NCBI GenBank assembly: GCA_018806985.1
Contig: JADANN010000373.1
Span: 62,001 to 126,000, forward strand
Direction of reading: 5' to 3'
DNA length: 64,000 nucleotides
From: Angiostrongylus vasorum
Taxonomy: Eukaryota; Nematoda; Chromadorea; Rhabditida; Metastrongylidae
Shown here: one piece after another, positions 33,247 through 44,145 of the stretch
How positions within the stretch are numbered: position 1 is the stretch's first letter
Layout: every line of letters starts with the position of its first letter
Translations under genes and position numbers: made by a program
Notes under the pieces: generated by a model
Told to the model about the DNA's origin: nothing
What the model saw: only the letters and a program-made list of their open reading frames with translations
The model's database searches: none

Positions 33247-35160
33247 GAATTTTTTTAGCGAATAACTTCCAGATTAGGGTGCCGCGTGGAAAGTGCAAGG
33301 AAAAATTTTTGCGGCGATACTGCCCATCGTCAGCAATTCATTAAAACCAATACGAAAGGTGCTTAATCATTCTTCTACATCGTTCATGAAAAAATTCATA
33401 AAATGGCAGACGACTACGCATCGCCGACTACGTTTTTGATTTCGAATGCGGAAGTGGAAAAAACTCTGAAACAGGAAGTAGCGTGCCGGAGACTTTCTCA
33501 TCACATACAGAAATTGAGTGGGAAGGTTCACCTTCACCGCCACGCTAACGCTGCTCGCATGATGGCGGAAATTTCTTTCTGACAACTTTTCAACACTTTT
33601 GTGTGCACAGTCCAGAAATGCTTTCAGAAAACATCACAGCCAAGTAATCATCAGGTAGGCAAGCCACTGAGTGAGTTGACTGTTAATCACTGAAGAAAAT
33701 TCCGGTAAAGGCGTAAACATTTCATTCTTTAAGACAGAATCTATCATTTTTGAAAAACAGCTATTCCTTTTGCAGTGGTTGTTTCAAATACTTTCAAAAA
33801 CTCGCACGCAGTTCCAGCACATCAACTCGTAATGAAGCGAAAAGGCTTAAAAAAAGCTTACAAGAACATTTAACATTCTTTCAAGCGATCATCATTACAA
33901 CATTTCTAAGATTAGACAGAACGGTGAAGAGATAGAACTATGAGTCAGGTGAAGAAATCATCTCGCTATACAGAGTTGCCGAATAGAAAATTTTGTTTTC
34001 CGTGCACGCGAAGGAGAAATGTGGAGGCTCAGCGGCAGCCCTACAAACATTTGCTTTTTTTAGAAACTGGAACATTTAAAAGGTGGCAAAGGAAGCAACT
34101 CAGTGTCCTTGCGATCCGCTTCTTAAAGGACGTCTAGTACTTTGTATCATTTCTAATTGACTCTCGGTCCCTTCAAACTACAATATACTGGTGCAGCCCG
34201 ATAACACTTAGTGCACTTGCCGAAGTCATTTTCCACCATGCTGTTCTTGGATCCATTAGTGAAAATGCTAACGATGGTCCTTCCTGTGATGTCAAACCGA
34301 TTTTGCCATCAAAGTGAAAAGATCTCGTAACCTCAGTTTCTTCAAATGAAGAATGACAGAAGCTAAACAATTGCGATTTTTTCACTGTTTAGGAATTTGA
34401 CTGTTAAGGAAGACGTTGCATGCCGAAGGTTGTGCTTTCTTTCTTGTCGGCAGAAATAACCCGTTGCTAGATTTCGTTCTCAAAAGTGCATCTTTAACGA
34501 CGCTGCTTTATCGATTCTGCGTTTCCTTATTTCTGTGAAGTAGAAATTTGACGTCTCCATAATAAAAATAAGATGTGCGAAACCGCAATTTAAACTAAGC
34601 AGCTGAAAAAATCAGCGCATTCGATGAATCATTTTAAGCAATCGCATTCGCGTCCATCGTTCCCTCTCACACCCTCATTTGCCGATTTCCATTTACCGCA
34701 GAATAGCCGAGACCTCAATGCGTACCAACCACTATGGACATAACGAGGGATTCAAAGGAATCGCTTTAAATCAAGCAGTTTTGGAGTACGTGAAACCACT
34801 TAGAACAAAAAAGTTTCCAAAATGCCTGTCCCACTGCTCCACTGACGTATAAATGCTTAGTAGAAATCGCATCGCTCATTTCTCTAAAGGAAAACAGGAA
34901 ATTTTATCTTTAATTGAACTTTCCACTAAAAGCTACTTTTCAAATCTTTGCGGGAGTGATTCTTTCAAAAATTACCAGTTTAGGAAACATGGGGACTGTT
35001 CCAGCACGTACGTTGCTGCTTTCTCTTCTCACCATCAGCACAGTGTTGGGATGTGGTCTAGGAGTGCCAAGTAATAATTAGACTGTTGTTTATAAACATT
35101 AAATCTCAACTTAAACATCATCGCAATAAGTAATATATATATATATATATATATATATAA
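33247..35160 (+). repeat. Segmental duplication, upstream part (copy 1)
   Basis: Matches 60812-62640 along its length (for example GCGGCGATACTGC, CAGCAATTCATTAAAAC, TTTTGTTTTCCGTGCACGCGAAGGAG). Includes the promoter side and exon 1 of the secreted-protein gene. Open frames such as 33940-34137 are not kept in the other copy, so this flank is probably non-coding. The homology resumes at 36200 after an intron-1 insertion. Confidence 0.85.
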
Positions 35161-37744
35161 TAAGTGATAATGAATGACAGTACAAATACAATAATAAGTA
35201 TAATATGTCTTGTTTCATTGACAAACTAATACTAGATTGCTACCAAATATTTATTCGGCTAATGTTCACTACGTCTTCGCTTTCTTCAGAGCCCTGTGAT
35301 TCAGAGTCAGATGTTCTGCAGTTGGTTTTGCTTCTCTATATGGTCTCTTTCGTCGTCGCATGGAGTCGGAGCTTCATCAGAAGAGCACCGTTTCGAAATG
35401 AGATAACCTCTCCCAGCAAAGAGCTCCTTTACAGAGGACCGTTGTCGTTGACTACATGTGTGCTAATAAATTTGCTTTTCAAGGGATAATCCATCCTGCT
35501 GCTGTTGGTACTAGATAAGCTTGCACGTAAAAAAGGATAAAGAACAAAGCTGTCGGTGTTGGTCAATCCCCTTGAGAAAGGCGCCATCAATTGGTCTTCA
35601 TCAAGCATCCTTTGAAAGTGATTGAATGCATATCTGGCCTTTCAAATGAGCTCGCCGAGGTCTACCGTTGCATCGAGACTTATCCTCCTAGACAAGTCTG
35701 GTTCCAATTTGCCGAGCCGGGAAGGGACAGAGTTATTGAAGGGCCACGGGCGCGAGGGATTGATTCCATGTGTGTGCTGCAGGGGACCTCGGACCACTGC
35801 GCCACACGGGTCCCTTGCACTTAACGAAGTAATATCACTCTAGATATTAATGGCGTAATATCACTAAATATTTATACCGAGGCTACATAAAAAGTCGGTT
35901 TATAAAGAATAAATACAACAGTAAGTAATAACAAGTAGTGATGCAAACATAATAAAGTAATGTCGAATAATATGAATGATAAATTTAAGCTCACACATCT
36001 TAAAACTTAAGTTTATGAGTCTTAACCATGTTAGCATCTCCAGTACTCTATCCCACTCATGAAAAGTCGGAATACCCAGGTCCATATTTTAAAAGAAACA
36101 CTTTGTCCTGGAAGATGCCTTAACATTTCTAAACAGTACGAGTAATACGAGGATTAAATGCCGTGGTACAGCCCTCGCTATTTCTTTGTATGTTTGTCAA
36201 TTATATCATTTATAGGTCTAACAAAACTTTTTCAATCCCAGCTTCTACTTTATCCATTAGAAGACTGGAGTTTTGTTTCGGTTTTTATTTATTCACTTGA
36301 AAACCAGCGATATTCAGCTACAATGAGCACAAGGACCTTCACTGTTACCGGCTTCACCCTGCCGGTGCAGATAGTTTTCTCAATGGCCCAAGGTGCAGCT
36401 GCTCAAGTCCCCGGTATTGCACCGACTGCAGGGGCGGCCAGTGGATTTGTCATGCGTACTGTAATGCAAGCAGTGAGTTCTCATTTCTTTTTGAATTGTT
36501 TAATGAAGGAATTTTTTAAAGCACTCGTTACAACTATAACTTTTTGGGCTAATTTCATATGGCTTTGCGTAGCATAGTTCGAAAGCTCAGTATAAATTCT
36601 ACCTGTTTGTGAAAACTCTGTCCTTCAGGTGTTTGATGTTTTCGAACGACAGGATCGCGCAGCTGGCCTCTCCGATCCCATAATCCAAATCGCCCTGGGT
36701 CAACTCACTGTCAGCATAAACTACCAACCACTGGAATGCAAAGACGTAGCAGTCAACCCACCTGACCCTGCAGCAGAGATTATGGGTAGGTTTCCAAGAG
36801 ATGAGGTCTGTTCGGCAAATTTAAGGTGTGAAGTAAGAAAATACTCACACTACCAAGAAAGGCTTGCATACTTTCGCTATGGTTCTTTAACAGTGGAAGC
36901 AAAACTGAGTTTTAAGAGGATTGCACTCCCTAATTGGCTTTTCTTTGCAAATTAATCGTGAGAACAATTTATGTTTCTACTTTTCAACAGGAAGACAGGA
37001 AATTGCTATCCATAGAACGGATCGTGAAACTCAAACCTCTTCCTACGATCAAATCACTTCGTGAACTAATTTTTAGCGCTGTCTAACCCTAAAGTAACCT
37101 TAAGAACAACAAAAGTTTTACATTAAGCTCACTTGCATTAATGGCAGGAAAAAAATGTGCAAAGGTGGGTGAACGAAAAACCAAAGAAAAAAGTAAATCC
37201 CAATGTTCATTGAAATGAAAATGCACTCTTAGTTGAGTTACTACTTCACGGACTGCTTTTTAAATGATTTATCTTGGCTGAGACGATTGCACACTAATAA
37301 TTTGTTCGACGACGAAAGCAGAAATTTTTTGAAAAAAAAATAAAATACTTGATAAAAGAAGCTGCTTGCAGTTATGAACATGATGACGCCGAAATGCATA
37401 ATCATTGGTAACGCTGTGACTGCAATTTGCAACATGGCGTGTAGGCTGAACAATCAAAACAACATGCTATTGGTTGTTCCCCCGCAGCACTTGACAATTT
37501 CAGGAACGCTCACGGCTTGAATTGCATTCTCCTTTATAATGACACGTTCTGAAAAGAAAAAACTTTTCTGCAGACTACAAACCCGATCATGGTGAATTGG
37601 TCGAGAGAGATGTGGCAAGGCGTGGTGAACAGAGTGATTCGAACCTTGGCATCGGGTCCGTTCGGATCTAACAGCATTGGCCACCGTCTCGTGAAACGAG
37701 AAGTCACCCCACAGTTGCTTGGAATGGACAGACCATTTATGTGA
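34989..37744 (+). CDS. Secreted protein, unrecognised family, complete five-exon gene (copy 1)
   Basis: Exons: 34989-35070, 36318-36472, 36629-36785, 37372-37514, 37574-37744. Phases join without error to 235 residues. Residues 1-21 form a signal peptide (hydrophobic LLLSLLTISTVLG) with cleavage expected before Cys22 (CGLG). The mature part has FTLPVQIVFSMAQGAAAQVP, APTAGAASGFVM, FERQDRAAGLSDPIIQIALG, PKCIIIGNAVTAICN, SGTLT and VNWSREMWQGVVNRVIRTLA with SGPFG. It has five Cys after the signal and one N-glycosylation sequon (NWS, residue 187). The pattern of alternating hydrophobic, Ala/Gly-rich and helical parts suggests a small secreted worm protein; I cannot name the family or its role. Intron 4 is 59 nt and starts GC rather than GT; the paralogue at 4893 has GT there. 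Intron 1 is 1.2 kb and holds an (AT)n tract, a SINE-A and a hammerhead-like PLE end. Start chosen as the ATG opening the signal peptide, conserved in copy 2. Confidence 0.85.
35133..35159. repeat. (AT)n microsatellite in intron 1
   Basis: Lies at the same place as the longer ATAT/ACAT tract at 62623-62717 in the duplicate, so it predates the duplication and expanded differently. Confidence 0.9.
35250..35310 (-). other. Hammerhead-like PLE end in intron 1
   Basis: Minus strand reads GGCTCTGAAGAAAGCGAAG...GTGAACATTAGCC: box CTGAAGA and outer helix GGCT/AGCC kept, GAAA changed to GAAC. Absent from the duplicate copy, so inserted after duplication or lost there. Confidence 0.4.
35535..35815 (-). 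repeat. SINE-A (reverse) in intron 1
   Basis: Ends on the right with GGACCACTGCGCCACACGGG, the reversed box A; GGATTGATTCCATGTG is the reversed box B. Absent from intron 1 of copy 2. Confidence 0.75.
36200..37290 (+). repeat. Segmental duplication, gene part (copy 1)
   Basis: Matches 62930-64000 through exons 2-3, both introns and the sequence after exon 3. The duplicate runs off the window end still in register. Confidence 0.85.
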
Positions 37745-38735
37745 TTTCTTTTTTTGCCGTTAAAGCATGAAAAAAAGTAAACTATTTAAGGATAAAGGTG
37801 TTAAATAATCAAGGAAACGTAGAGGGCAGAAACGTAGAAATAAAGCGTTTGCATGAAGAATGTTTAATGCAGCACTGATGTGCAGATTGAGAGTTCCTCA
37901 TATGAAAAATAAGTGGAGAGATATCCAGGTGCTCATAATTGAAGAAAACGTACTCTTAGCCCGAAGGAACGAGTTTGAGCACAAATCCAGGGATCAAAAT
38001 AGCAAACACTTCTTTGAAATAAATAACATTGTTTTGCTTTTTTTATAAGAATACTTTTAAAAGTTCAAACATAAATGTTGTGCAGCGAGAATTTCACATT
38101 TGGCACCATAAAGTTAAGCGAATAAGATTGCAAATAACAATAAAATGACATGAGCTGTAATAATCCAAACGCTTTCATAAGCTCGTAGGGCAAAAACTCG
38201 GCAGACATTTCTTTTACACCGTTTGAGCATTTCTGGCTCTGAAAAAAGTGAAGAAGCTGAAAGGTAAGGTGTTGTGAATGAATAACTGCTCTAATAACAA
38301 CCTCTTGTTTTCTCATCAAGGAAACAATGAATCCTCACCACACACTTCACAGCGCCAATTACCTTGCTTGCGGCTTGAATGTCAGTCCATGTAGATTGCA
38401 AAATTGAACAATCTGTCATAACGGCAGCTTTATGAGTTTGGTTACGGTTTGCCTGATATCTTCTAAAGAGGTGTGAGACTGAATACATTCGCTAAGTAGG
38501 CTGTCACTTTGCGACTCTGCGAAAGCAAGCCAAGGTGGGAAACTTAGAATCAGGCAAAATACTCCACTAAGCACACAGAGAACAAAAAAAGTAAAGAGGA
38601 TCAGATTTTGAAGTTAAAGTCACGATCCCTAGATAGAAATTCCTAAGCGTTCACGGTATTTCATTTCCTCGACAATTCATTACTGTTTGCTTACAGTGAC
38701 CAACTATCCTCTAGTGGTAGAGACGGTGAGTGCAT
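37745..38735. other. No gene recognised
   Basis: Downstream of the secreted-protein gene. AT-rich with AATAAA-like hexamers (for example ATAAAG near 37840). No other structure seen. Confidence 0.4.
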
Positions 38736-38739
38736 GAGT

Positions 38740-39300
38740 TCGGGTAGAGTCAATTTCATCTCTTGTAAAGTGTGCGAGAACGAATACGTTGGCGAGATAG
38801 GTAGACCACTCTGCTTTCGCATAAAAGAACACCTAGTCGGGAAACGTAAACCAAACACTGTACTAGGCACGCATAGGGACGCATAGACCTAACGGAGAAG
38901 ATTTTGAAGCAAGAGTTACGATTGTCGCACAGGAATCGAGAACACAAGCGCGCAAAACTTTGGAGGCATTCTGGATCAATTCCAAGAATACCGAAAATGA
39001 ACCGCAGGGGAGGAACGCCTCATGATCACGCGTGATATTGGGCAGTGTATAATCCTGTTATTCTGGTGAGATGGGCACATTACGATTCCATGTAAACTCT
39101 GTGTGGTTGGTCTCCACGTAGCGTACCGAGTGGAAGACTCATAGAAAGCGGTGGGTGTGCAGAGACTCTGCGTTAAACGTGATTGAAATATTGGTTCAGC
39201 ATTTCTCTATTTGGTTACGAAGGTGTTTGGCAGTGTAGGCTGCAATCAATTTCGCCTTTCCAGGCCCTGAGAAAGGCGAAATCCGCGGAAACGTCAGCTT
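38740..39300 (+). pseudogene. Penelope-like element: GIY-YIG domain and 3' end
   Basis: SCKVCENEYVGEIGRPLCFR at 38760, then IKEHLVGKRKPNTVLGTH; a frame change follows, then EDFEARVTIVAQESRTQARK and TLEAFWINSKN. Continues through GATATTGGGCAGTGTATAAT to a hammerhead-like end near 39265 (GGCCCTGAGAAAGGCGAAAT...GGAAACGTCAGC). Best uninterrupted reference in the window for the PLE at 19855-21350. Confidence 0.75.
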
Positions 39301-39308
39301 GTATGTAG

Positions 39309-39630
39309 GCAAAGAAATAAATTAACTCAAAAGACCGACTTTCTATAAACCTCGGGCATAGATGGTTGATATATTTATTTATATTGTCTTATAAACTGAT
39401 CTTCTTTAGCTCATACGAGGTTGGTATAGGTCTTCGTTGTCTTTGTCGCTGTTGTTGGTGTTGTTGGCTCCGTCCCACTTGTAACATCGCGGCTCTGAGG
39501 AAGGCGAAATCGCCGAAACGTCAGCCATCGATCAACAACACCAACAACGACGACAACGACAACGAAGACCTATACCAGCCTCGCACCAGCTATAGAAGAT
39601 CAATTTATAAGCTCATATAAATAAATAAAA
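39309..39630 (+). repeat. Foldback PLE-end element with hammerhead-like motif at its centre
   Basis: Left arm 39309-39460 (AAAGACCGACTTTCTATAAA, CTTCTTTAGCTCATACGAGG, GGTCTTCGTTG, TTGTTGGTGTTGTTGG) is complementary over its inner half to the right arm 39530-39630 (CAACAACACCAACAACG, CAACGAAGACCTATACCAGC, CAATTTATAAGCTCATATAA). Between them lies the best-preserved hammerhead-like core. Other copies or halves: 18490, 31733, 32645, 52685. Confidence 0.75.
39491..39526 (+). ncRNA. Hammerhead-ribozyme-like motif of a Penelope-like element
   Basis: Order: GGCT (helix I strand), CTGAGGA (matches CUGANGA), A, GGCGA-AA-TCGCC (helix II, 5 bp), GAAA, CGTC (possible cleavage GUC), AGCC (pairs with GGCT). 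PLEs are known to carry minimal hammerheads with very short helix III; the ACGT here is self-complementary, which would suit a dimeric form. An extra A between CTGAGGA and helix II is unusual but is shared by most copies. Activity is not shown. Confidence 0.55.
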
Positions 39631-40984
39631 TGACACCTCGTGTTTACTAAACAGAAGTAGAAAGAAAAATGACTATATTAATATGCATGCAAAGGTAGGC
39701 AGTATAATTACAGTATTTCCAGTTTTTGTGTACAATCTTTCTGGTGCCATAACCAGATAGAGTTTTTTGAACACATTATATTTTTTTGCCCAAATATTTA
39801 AACTCATCCTCTGGAGTTAAACAGCGTTCACTTATACTATTCGTTCCCTGTTTGGTATCAATATATTTCACAGTAATCTTATACCAAGTACAATGCGCTT
39901 ATGCGATCTATTCATGCACTCAGGGATATCACGAATTTCACGTAAAAGGATACCAGAACGTTAGCAAATCTACCCACCTCAGTTGGGCTTCGAATTCTTT
40001 ATCAGCTTAGTGAGAGCTCAAACGTTGTCTACTATACCAACCGAGGTCCTCGTTTTGCCTTTCAATCAGGTAGATTTTTCTTCTATCGCTTCTATCGGCA
40101 ATCACCCCGCAACGGAAATGATTTGCTGACCACAAATAGAAACAGAGCCTAATTAAGCTGAAACTGTAGCCGAAATAGGAAAGGAAAGGCAAGGACTTCG
40201 GTTGTCGTGGTGGATAACATGTGAGATCCCAGTGAGGGTTAAGCGTGGGTTCGAACATCACCACTGTTTGCGAGCATTGGTTGACAAAGACTCATGGCTA
40301 GTGTTATGCCAAATTTAATAAATTTTGTACCTGGATGACCACCCGTTCGAATAGCATGGGAAAAGCGCCGCTGTTAGGGTAAGTAACTACAAATGGAAGA
40401 GAAAAGTTTAAAATTCATAGACCATTTACAAAAATTACTGCACTTTTGCCTTCGCAGTTCATCGCTAAGTCGGAAATCACTGAGATGATTAACCCTCGAC
40501 CAGGGACGGTTAGTAAGTGAAAATTTGTCTTTTATCGGTATTAGATTTTGTGTTATGAATTAGACGGTTCATTGAACCGAATGAACAGGGGCAGCCATGA
40601 AACTTGTAATCCTCCATGCTGCTGGTTGAAGAAATTAGGGTGTAAAACAACAGAACCTTCGACTTTGCATCTTATCAAAAGGTGATTCACTAGCTGCCGA
40701 CCAGACAACTGATGAGTGTTCAGTACAATGTTTTTTTTGACATCTCGTGTGATTAGATATATCGAATGGTCATTTTTTTTGCTTCCAATTTCTTCAATTG
40801 CTATTGATGAATAGATTCAGAGAAGGAAATCGGCCTACTCTCAATAAAAGTGAAAAAAACGGAGAAGTATTCAAACAAAAAAACAAAATAAGCAAACTTA
40901 AAGATAATAGATTACTAGATGCCCAGACAACAAACAAGCAGATCGGGTAGAATAAATAGGTAGATATCCAGAAAACTAATAAAT
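39631..40984. other. No gene recognised
   Basis: Short frames only (74 codons at 39786-40010; 85 codons minus at 40264-40007). A tRNA-like GTGGGTTCGAACATCACCAC near 40247 may be a box B from an eroded SINE. Confidence 0.35.
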
Positions 40985-41240
40985 AGGAGTCTTAAATGAT
41001 AGAAAGTAAAGCTCTCGGCGTTGCTCAATCCCTGAGGAATATGCCATGAACTTGCCTTCATCAAGCATCGCCGGAGGCGACTGAATGCATATCTAGCCTT
41101 TACAATGACTCGCGGTGGCCTGCTGAAGTATCTAGTCGGTGCTACTATCCTCCTAGACAACTCTGGCACCGATTTGCCGACCCCGGAGGGAAGGAAGGCT
41201 TGTTGAGCCACGTGCTCGAGGATTGATCTCATATGTGTAT
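40985..41240 (-). repeat. SINE-A (reverse)
   Basis: Reversed order of the 22183 copy: TTGCTCAATCCCTGAGGAAT, GACTGAATGCATATCTAGCC, TTTGCCGACCCCGGAGGG. Head diverged. Confidence 0.65.
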
Positions 41241-41284
41241 TGTATAGTTGTCCTAGATAAATGAACACAATGGAAAGGGCACTA

Positions 41285-41600
41285 TTTATTGTATTTTTTA
41301 CATAACTCATCATCACTTCTGCTACGCGGTTCGCAGCATTCTTGCATTCAATTCGTTTTCCTTGCATTCATCTTTTACGATGGTCTCCGCATATTTGGTG
41401 TGTTGTTTCAACTGTTGTTTGAGGATCTCGTCTTCTTTATGAATATCGTCCAATCGTGGTCGCGTCGTTCCTTCTTGAGTTTCTGGGGATAGCTGGGCTA
41501 AGGTGTTCCCACGCGGATTGAAGGAGGCCGATGGGAAGGAGGTGGAATCAACCCCATGCTTCATGATTTACTGCATCACTAATTAGTGCGCTGCTCTACT
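41285..41600 (-). repeat. SINE-B (second copy)
   Basis: tRNA-like head near 41545-41590 (minus: GTGATGCAGTAAATC, GGGGTTGATTCCACC) followed by the DDIHKEDEILKQQLKQHTKY body, open for 80 codons. Compare 1545-1850. Confidence 0.5.
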
Positions 41601-42774
41601 CCCTGAAAGAATATTCAGTATTCGGAAAAGCCTCTTTTTTGTACCTTCGACCGATCCACTGGTGTTAACGTTTTCCGGAGTCTGTCGCTGATAACATAGT
41701 TTTGCATTTTCTGCTATTTTCTTTTCACTCGAAGTGATGAGTTCCCGCACTTTATAGTTTTTCTGGAGTAAACAGGCAGTAAAACGTGACAGTGAGTCGT
41801 TTTCGAAAACACTGCGTGAAATAACTTGCCGCTAAATTATTTGAAACCCAACAAAGTTTTAAGCAGATAAGCGGACGATTGCCTTCTTTTAAATGGATGA
41901 TGTCCCGAGAAGCACGGCCGTTGATCTCCCAAACTTCGAGAACTTGACGCAGTATTGCTTACACTCTTTGCTTCGCAAGAATATAAGTTTCTTCGAACAT
42001 ACAACTGCAAAAGGACCACTTTTTTCTTTAAATTTCTCTAATTAAAACGGCTCCAGCTAAATTCAACTATTCTTACTTCTGGTGCTAAGAAGCAACTGTG
42101 CCTGAGGTAATGTGCTATGAAACAGCTTAATGTGCACACCAAGCACAATAGAAACTAATGTCGGAATGTTTATCACTGAATCTCTGAAAATCGCCTATCT
42201 TCCCAAATATTCTTTAGGATGATCGTCTGAATCACTTCGTCTTAGTGATTTCGAACAGACTTCAGCCCTCGTTTACTACTCAGCTATAAACTTAGTAGCT
42301 ATCCTAGTACTTTTTCAGTCGTTAGCGTCCCTTTGTTACTAAGACACACGGGTGAGCGCAAGAAAAGCCCTCTGTTGAGATTGTTTGTTCTTTGACAGAG
42401 CAATAAATACAGCAAGGAAACTATTATTAAGTGTTCAGCAGCAGCTGTAAAATTCTGACACAAGGACCGATGAGTTTATTGTCCTATAAAATAGGAAGTT
42501 GGAAAAAACAGGAATTCAATTCGTCTTGTGTAGAGACAGAATGCGTTTGCCGAAATTTCTGCTACAGAATTCTTACTTCGCATTAGAATTGGGTCGAAAC
42601 CCACTTGCTTCGGCTACTTCGGTAAGGCGGCACAGGCGAAGTCGTTATCGCTTTCAAAAAAAGTGTGAAATTCTTGCTATATGGTCAGAGCTGTGATCGA
42701 GTCGAAACTGACTTGTATAAGCTACTCGAAAAGGTACAGAAAAGCTTGAAGTTAGCCTGTAAACATTTTTTCAA
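41601..42774. other. No gene recognised
   Basis: Short frames only, no repeat match found by eye. Confidence 0.35.
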
Positions 42775-43240
42775 TTGCCGAAGCTTCGGTGGCTTGCCAA
42801 TGCTTTTCCCAGCCCCTGCAGCTTCGACCATTACTGCAGCTCTTTCTCTCCTTAAGATCTCTTTTATCGCCTGTCTGCACTGTTTTGTATGTTCGGGCGT
42901 TAGTTCGCGGTTGCTTGCAGCTCGTGTGGATCAACACTGGCGTATCACCTTGAGTGTTTCTAGAGACAGGCGTCTCTAGGAGACTTTCCAACTCTCAACA
43001 TTCATAGCCCTAACGCAAAAAATGTTGAATGAGCTGATCGCATTCCTCATCTATATTATCGACAGTGGCATCTTTCCAACAGCCTACTAATAAATTAAGT
43101 AAGTCAAGTTTACGGTGATCCTGGGACTTCGGTTTTTTGGATTTAGCGGCTTTTTCTCTTTTACGCGAGAAATACAACCTTGCACGATGGAGACGGTGGT
43201 CTGATCTCGTGTAGAATTTTAGGACAACAGCGACATCGGT
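42775..43240 (-). mobile_element. RTE-type LINE linker fragment
   Basis: Minus strand matches 30490-30980 of the long copy: VVLKFYTRSDHRLHRARLYF, SKKPKSQDHRKLDLLNLLVG, ELESLLETPVSRNTQ. Decayed; no endonuclease or RT catalytic part. Confidence 0.8.
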
Positions 43241-43400
43241 GAGGCCCACTTCTCCAGGAGCTAGACAAATTGGTACTGGACCTGTTCACTTGGATAGGAA
43301 GAATAAGTTCATATAACTATAGATAGGTGCTCGCAAGTGATTGCGGTTCAAGCCAAATATCTAGCCTTTGCGATGCTTAATGGAGCCTCATGCTTGATGC
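43241..43400 (+). repeat. SINE-A body without head (partial)
   Basis: CTCCAGGAGCTAGACAAATTGG and later CAAGTGATTGCGGTTCAAGC and ATATCTAGCCTTTGCGATGC match the SINE-A body. Adjoins the RTE fragment. Confidence 0.45.
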
Positions 43401-43859
43401 TTGCCAATGAATAAAGATTTTTTTTGTTTTGTTAAGAGAAGGGTGTATAGTGTGTGCAGGAAGAAAATTATGGAAACCCCGTCTCTCGCTGCTTTTTTTT
43501 CTTTTTTTCTAAGCTTTCGTGCCATGTAACCTTAAATGTTAGCCCATGTTCGTAGTTTTCTGCAGCATTGACATAAACTCTGTGGTATCCTCTTGGCGGT
43601 CTCCACTCTTTCGACAAGTAGAGTCAATTTCTTTCCATGTCTTCATCGTCCGTAGTGGTTGTTAACAGTGCACCTCTTCTACTGGCACAGAACGCAGAAT
43701 TCGACGATTATTTTCGTTTCCGTATGAAACGGAGAGTGTATTTAATGCTTACACAAGATTCTTATAATTCTCATATCAGTAGTGAACAGCTGCCATATTC
43801 GGCCGAACTATTACAGATAACTTCTACGTCTGACTATTGCACGATATATTCTGGCAAAA
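43401..43859 (+). other. Unassigned; 80-codon open frame
   Basis: Frame 43637-43879 starts MSSSSVVVVNSAPLLLAQNA and runs into the following SINE-A, so its end is not native. No family recognised. Confidence 0.25.
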
Positions 43860-44145
43860 GAGCGTGTGTGGCGCAGTGACTCGAGGCGACACTGCGACAC
43901 ATACGTCGAATCGATTCCAGCGCCCATGGCCTACCAACTCTTCCACCTCTCCGGGGTCGACAAATTGGTACCAGACTTATCTGAGAGGTTAGGAGCACTG
44001 GCTCGATTCATCGGTAGGCCACCGCTATCACTGTAAGGGCCGGAAATGCATCCAGTCACTTCCAACGTTATTCAGCAGAGTCGAATGCACGGCGCATCCC
44101 TCAGGGATTGATCGACGTCTAGAGCTTTATACCTTTATTCTTTAT
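43860..44145 (+). repeat. SINE-A: tRNA-derived SINE
   Basis: GTGTGTGGCGCAGTGACTCG, GTCGAATCGATTCCAGCGCC, GGGGTCGACAAATTGGTACC and an end near GATTGATCGACGTCTAGAGC. Confidence 0.75.

Noticed and set aside
33940..34137. 65-codon frame upstream of the secreted gene
   Set aside because: The duplicate at about 61470-61670 is not open in the same frame, so it is not conserved as coding.
36158..36577. 139-codon frame as a single-exon gene
   Set aside because: Its middle is exon 2 of the five-exon gene; the beginning and end are intron sequence, as shown by comparison with the duplicate.
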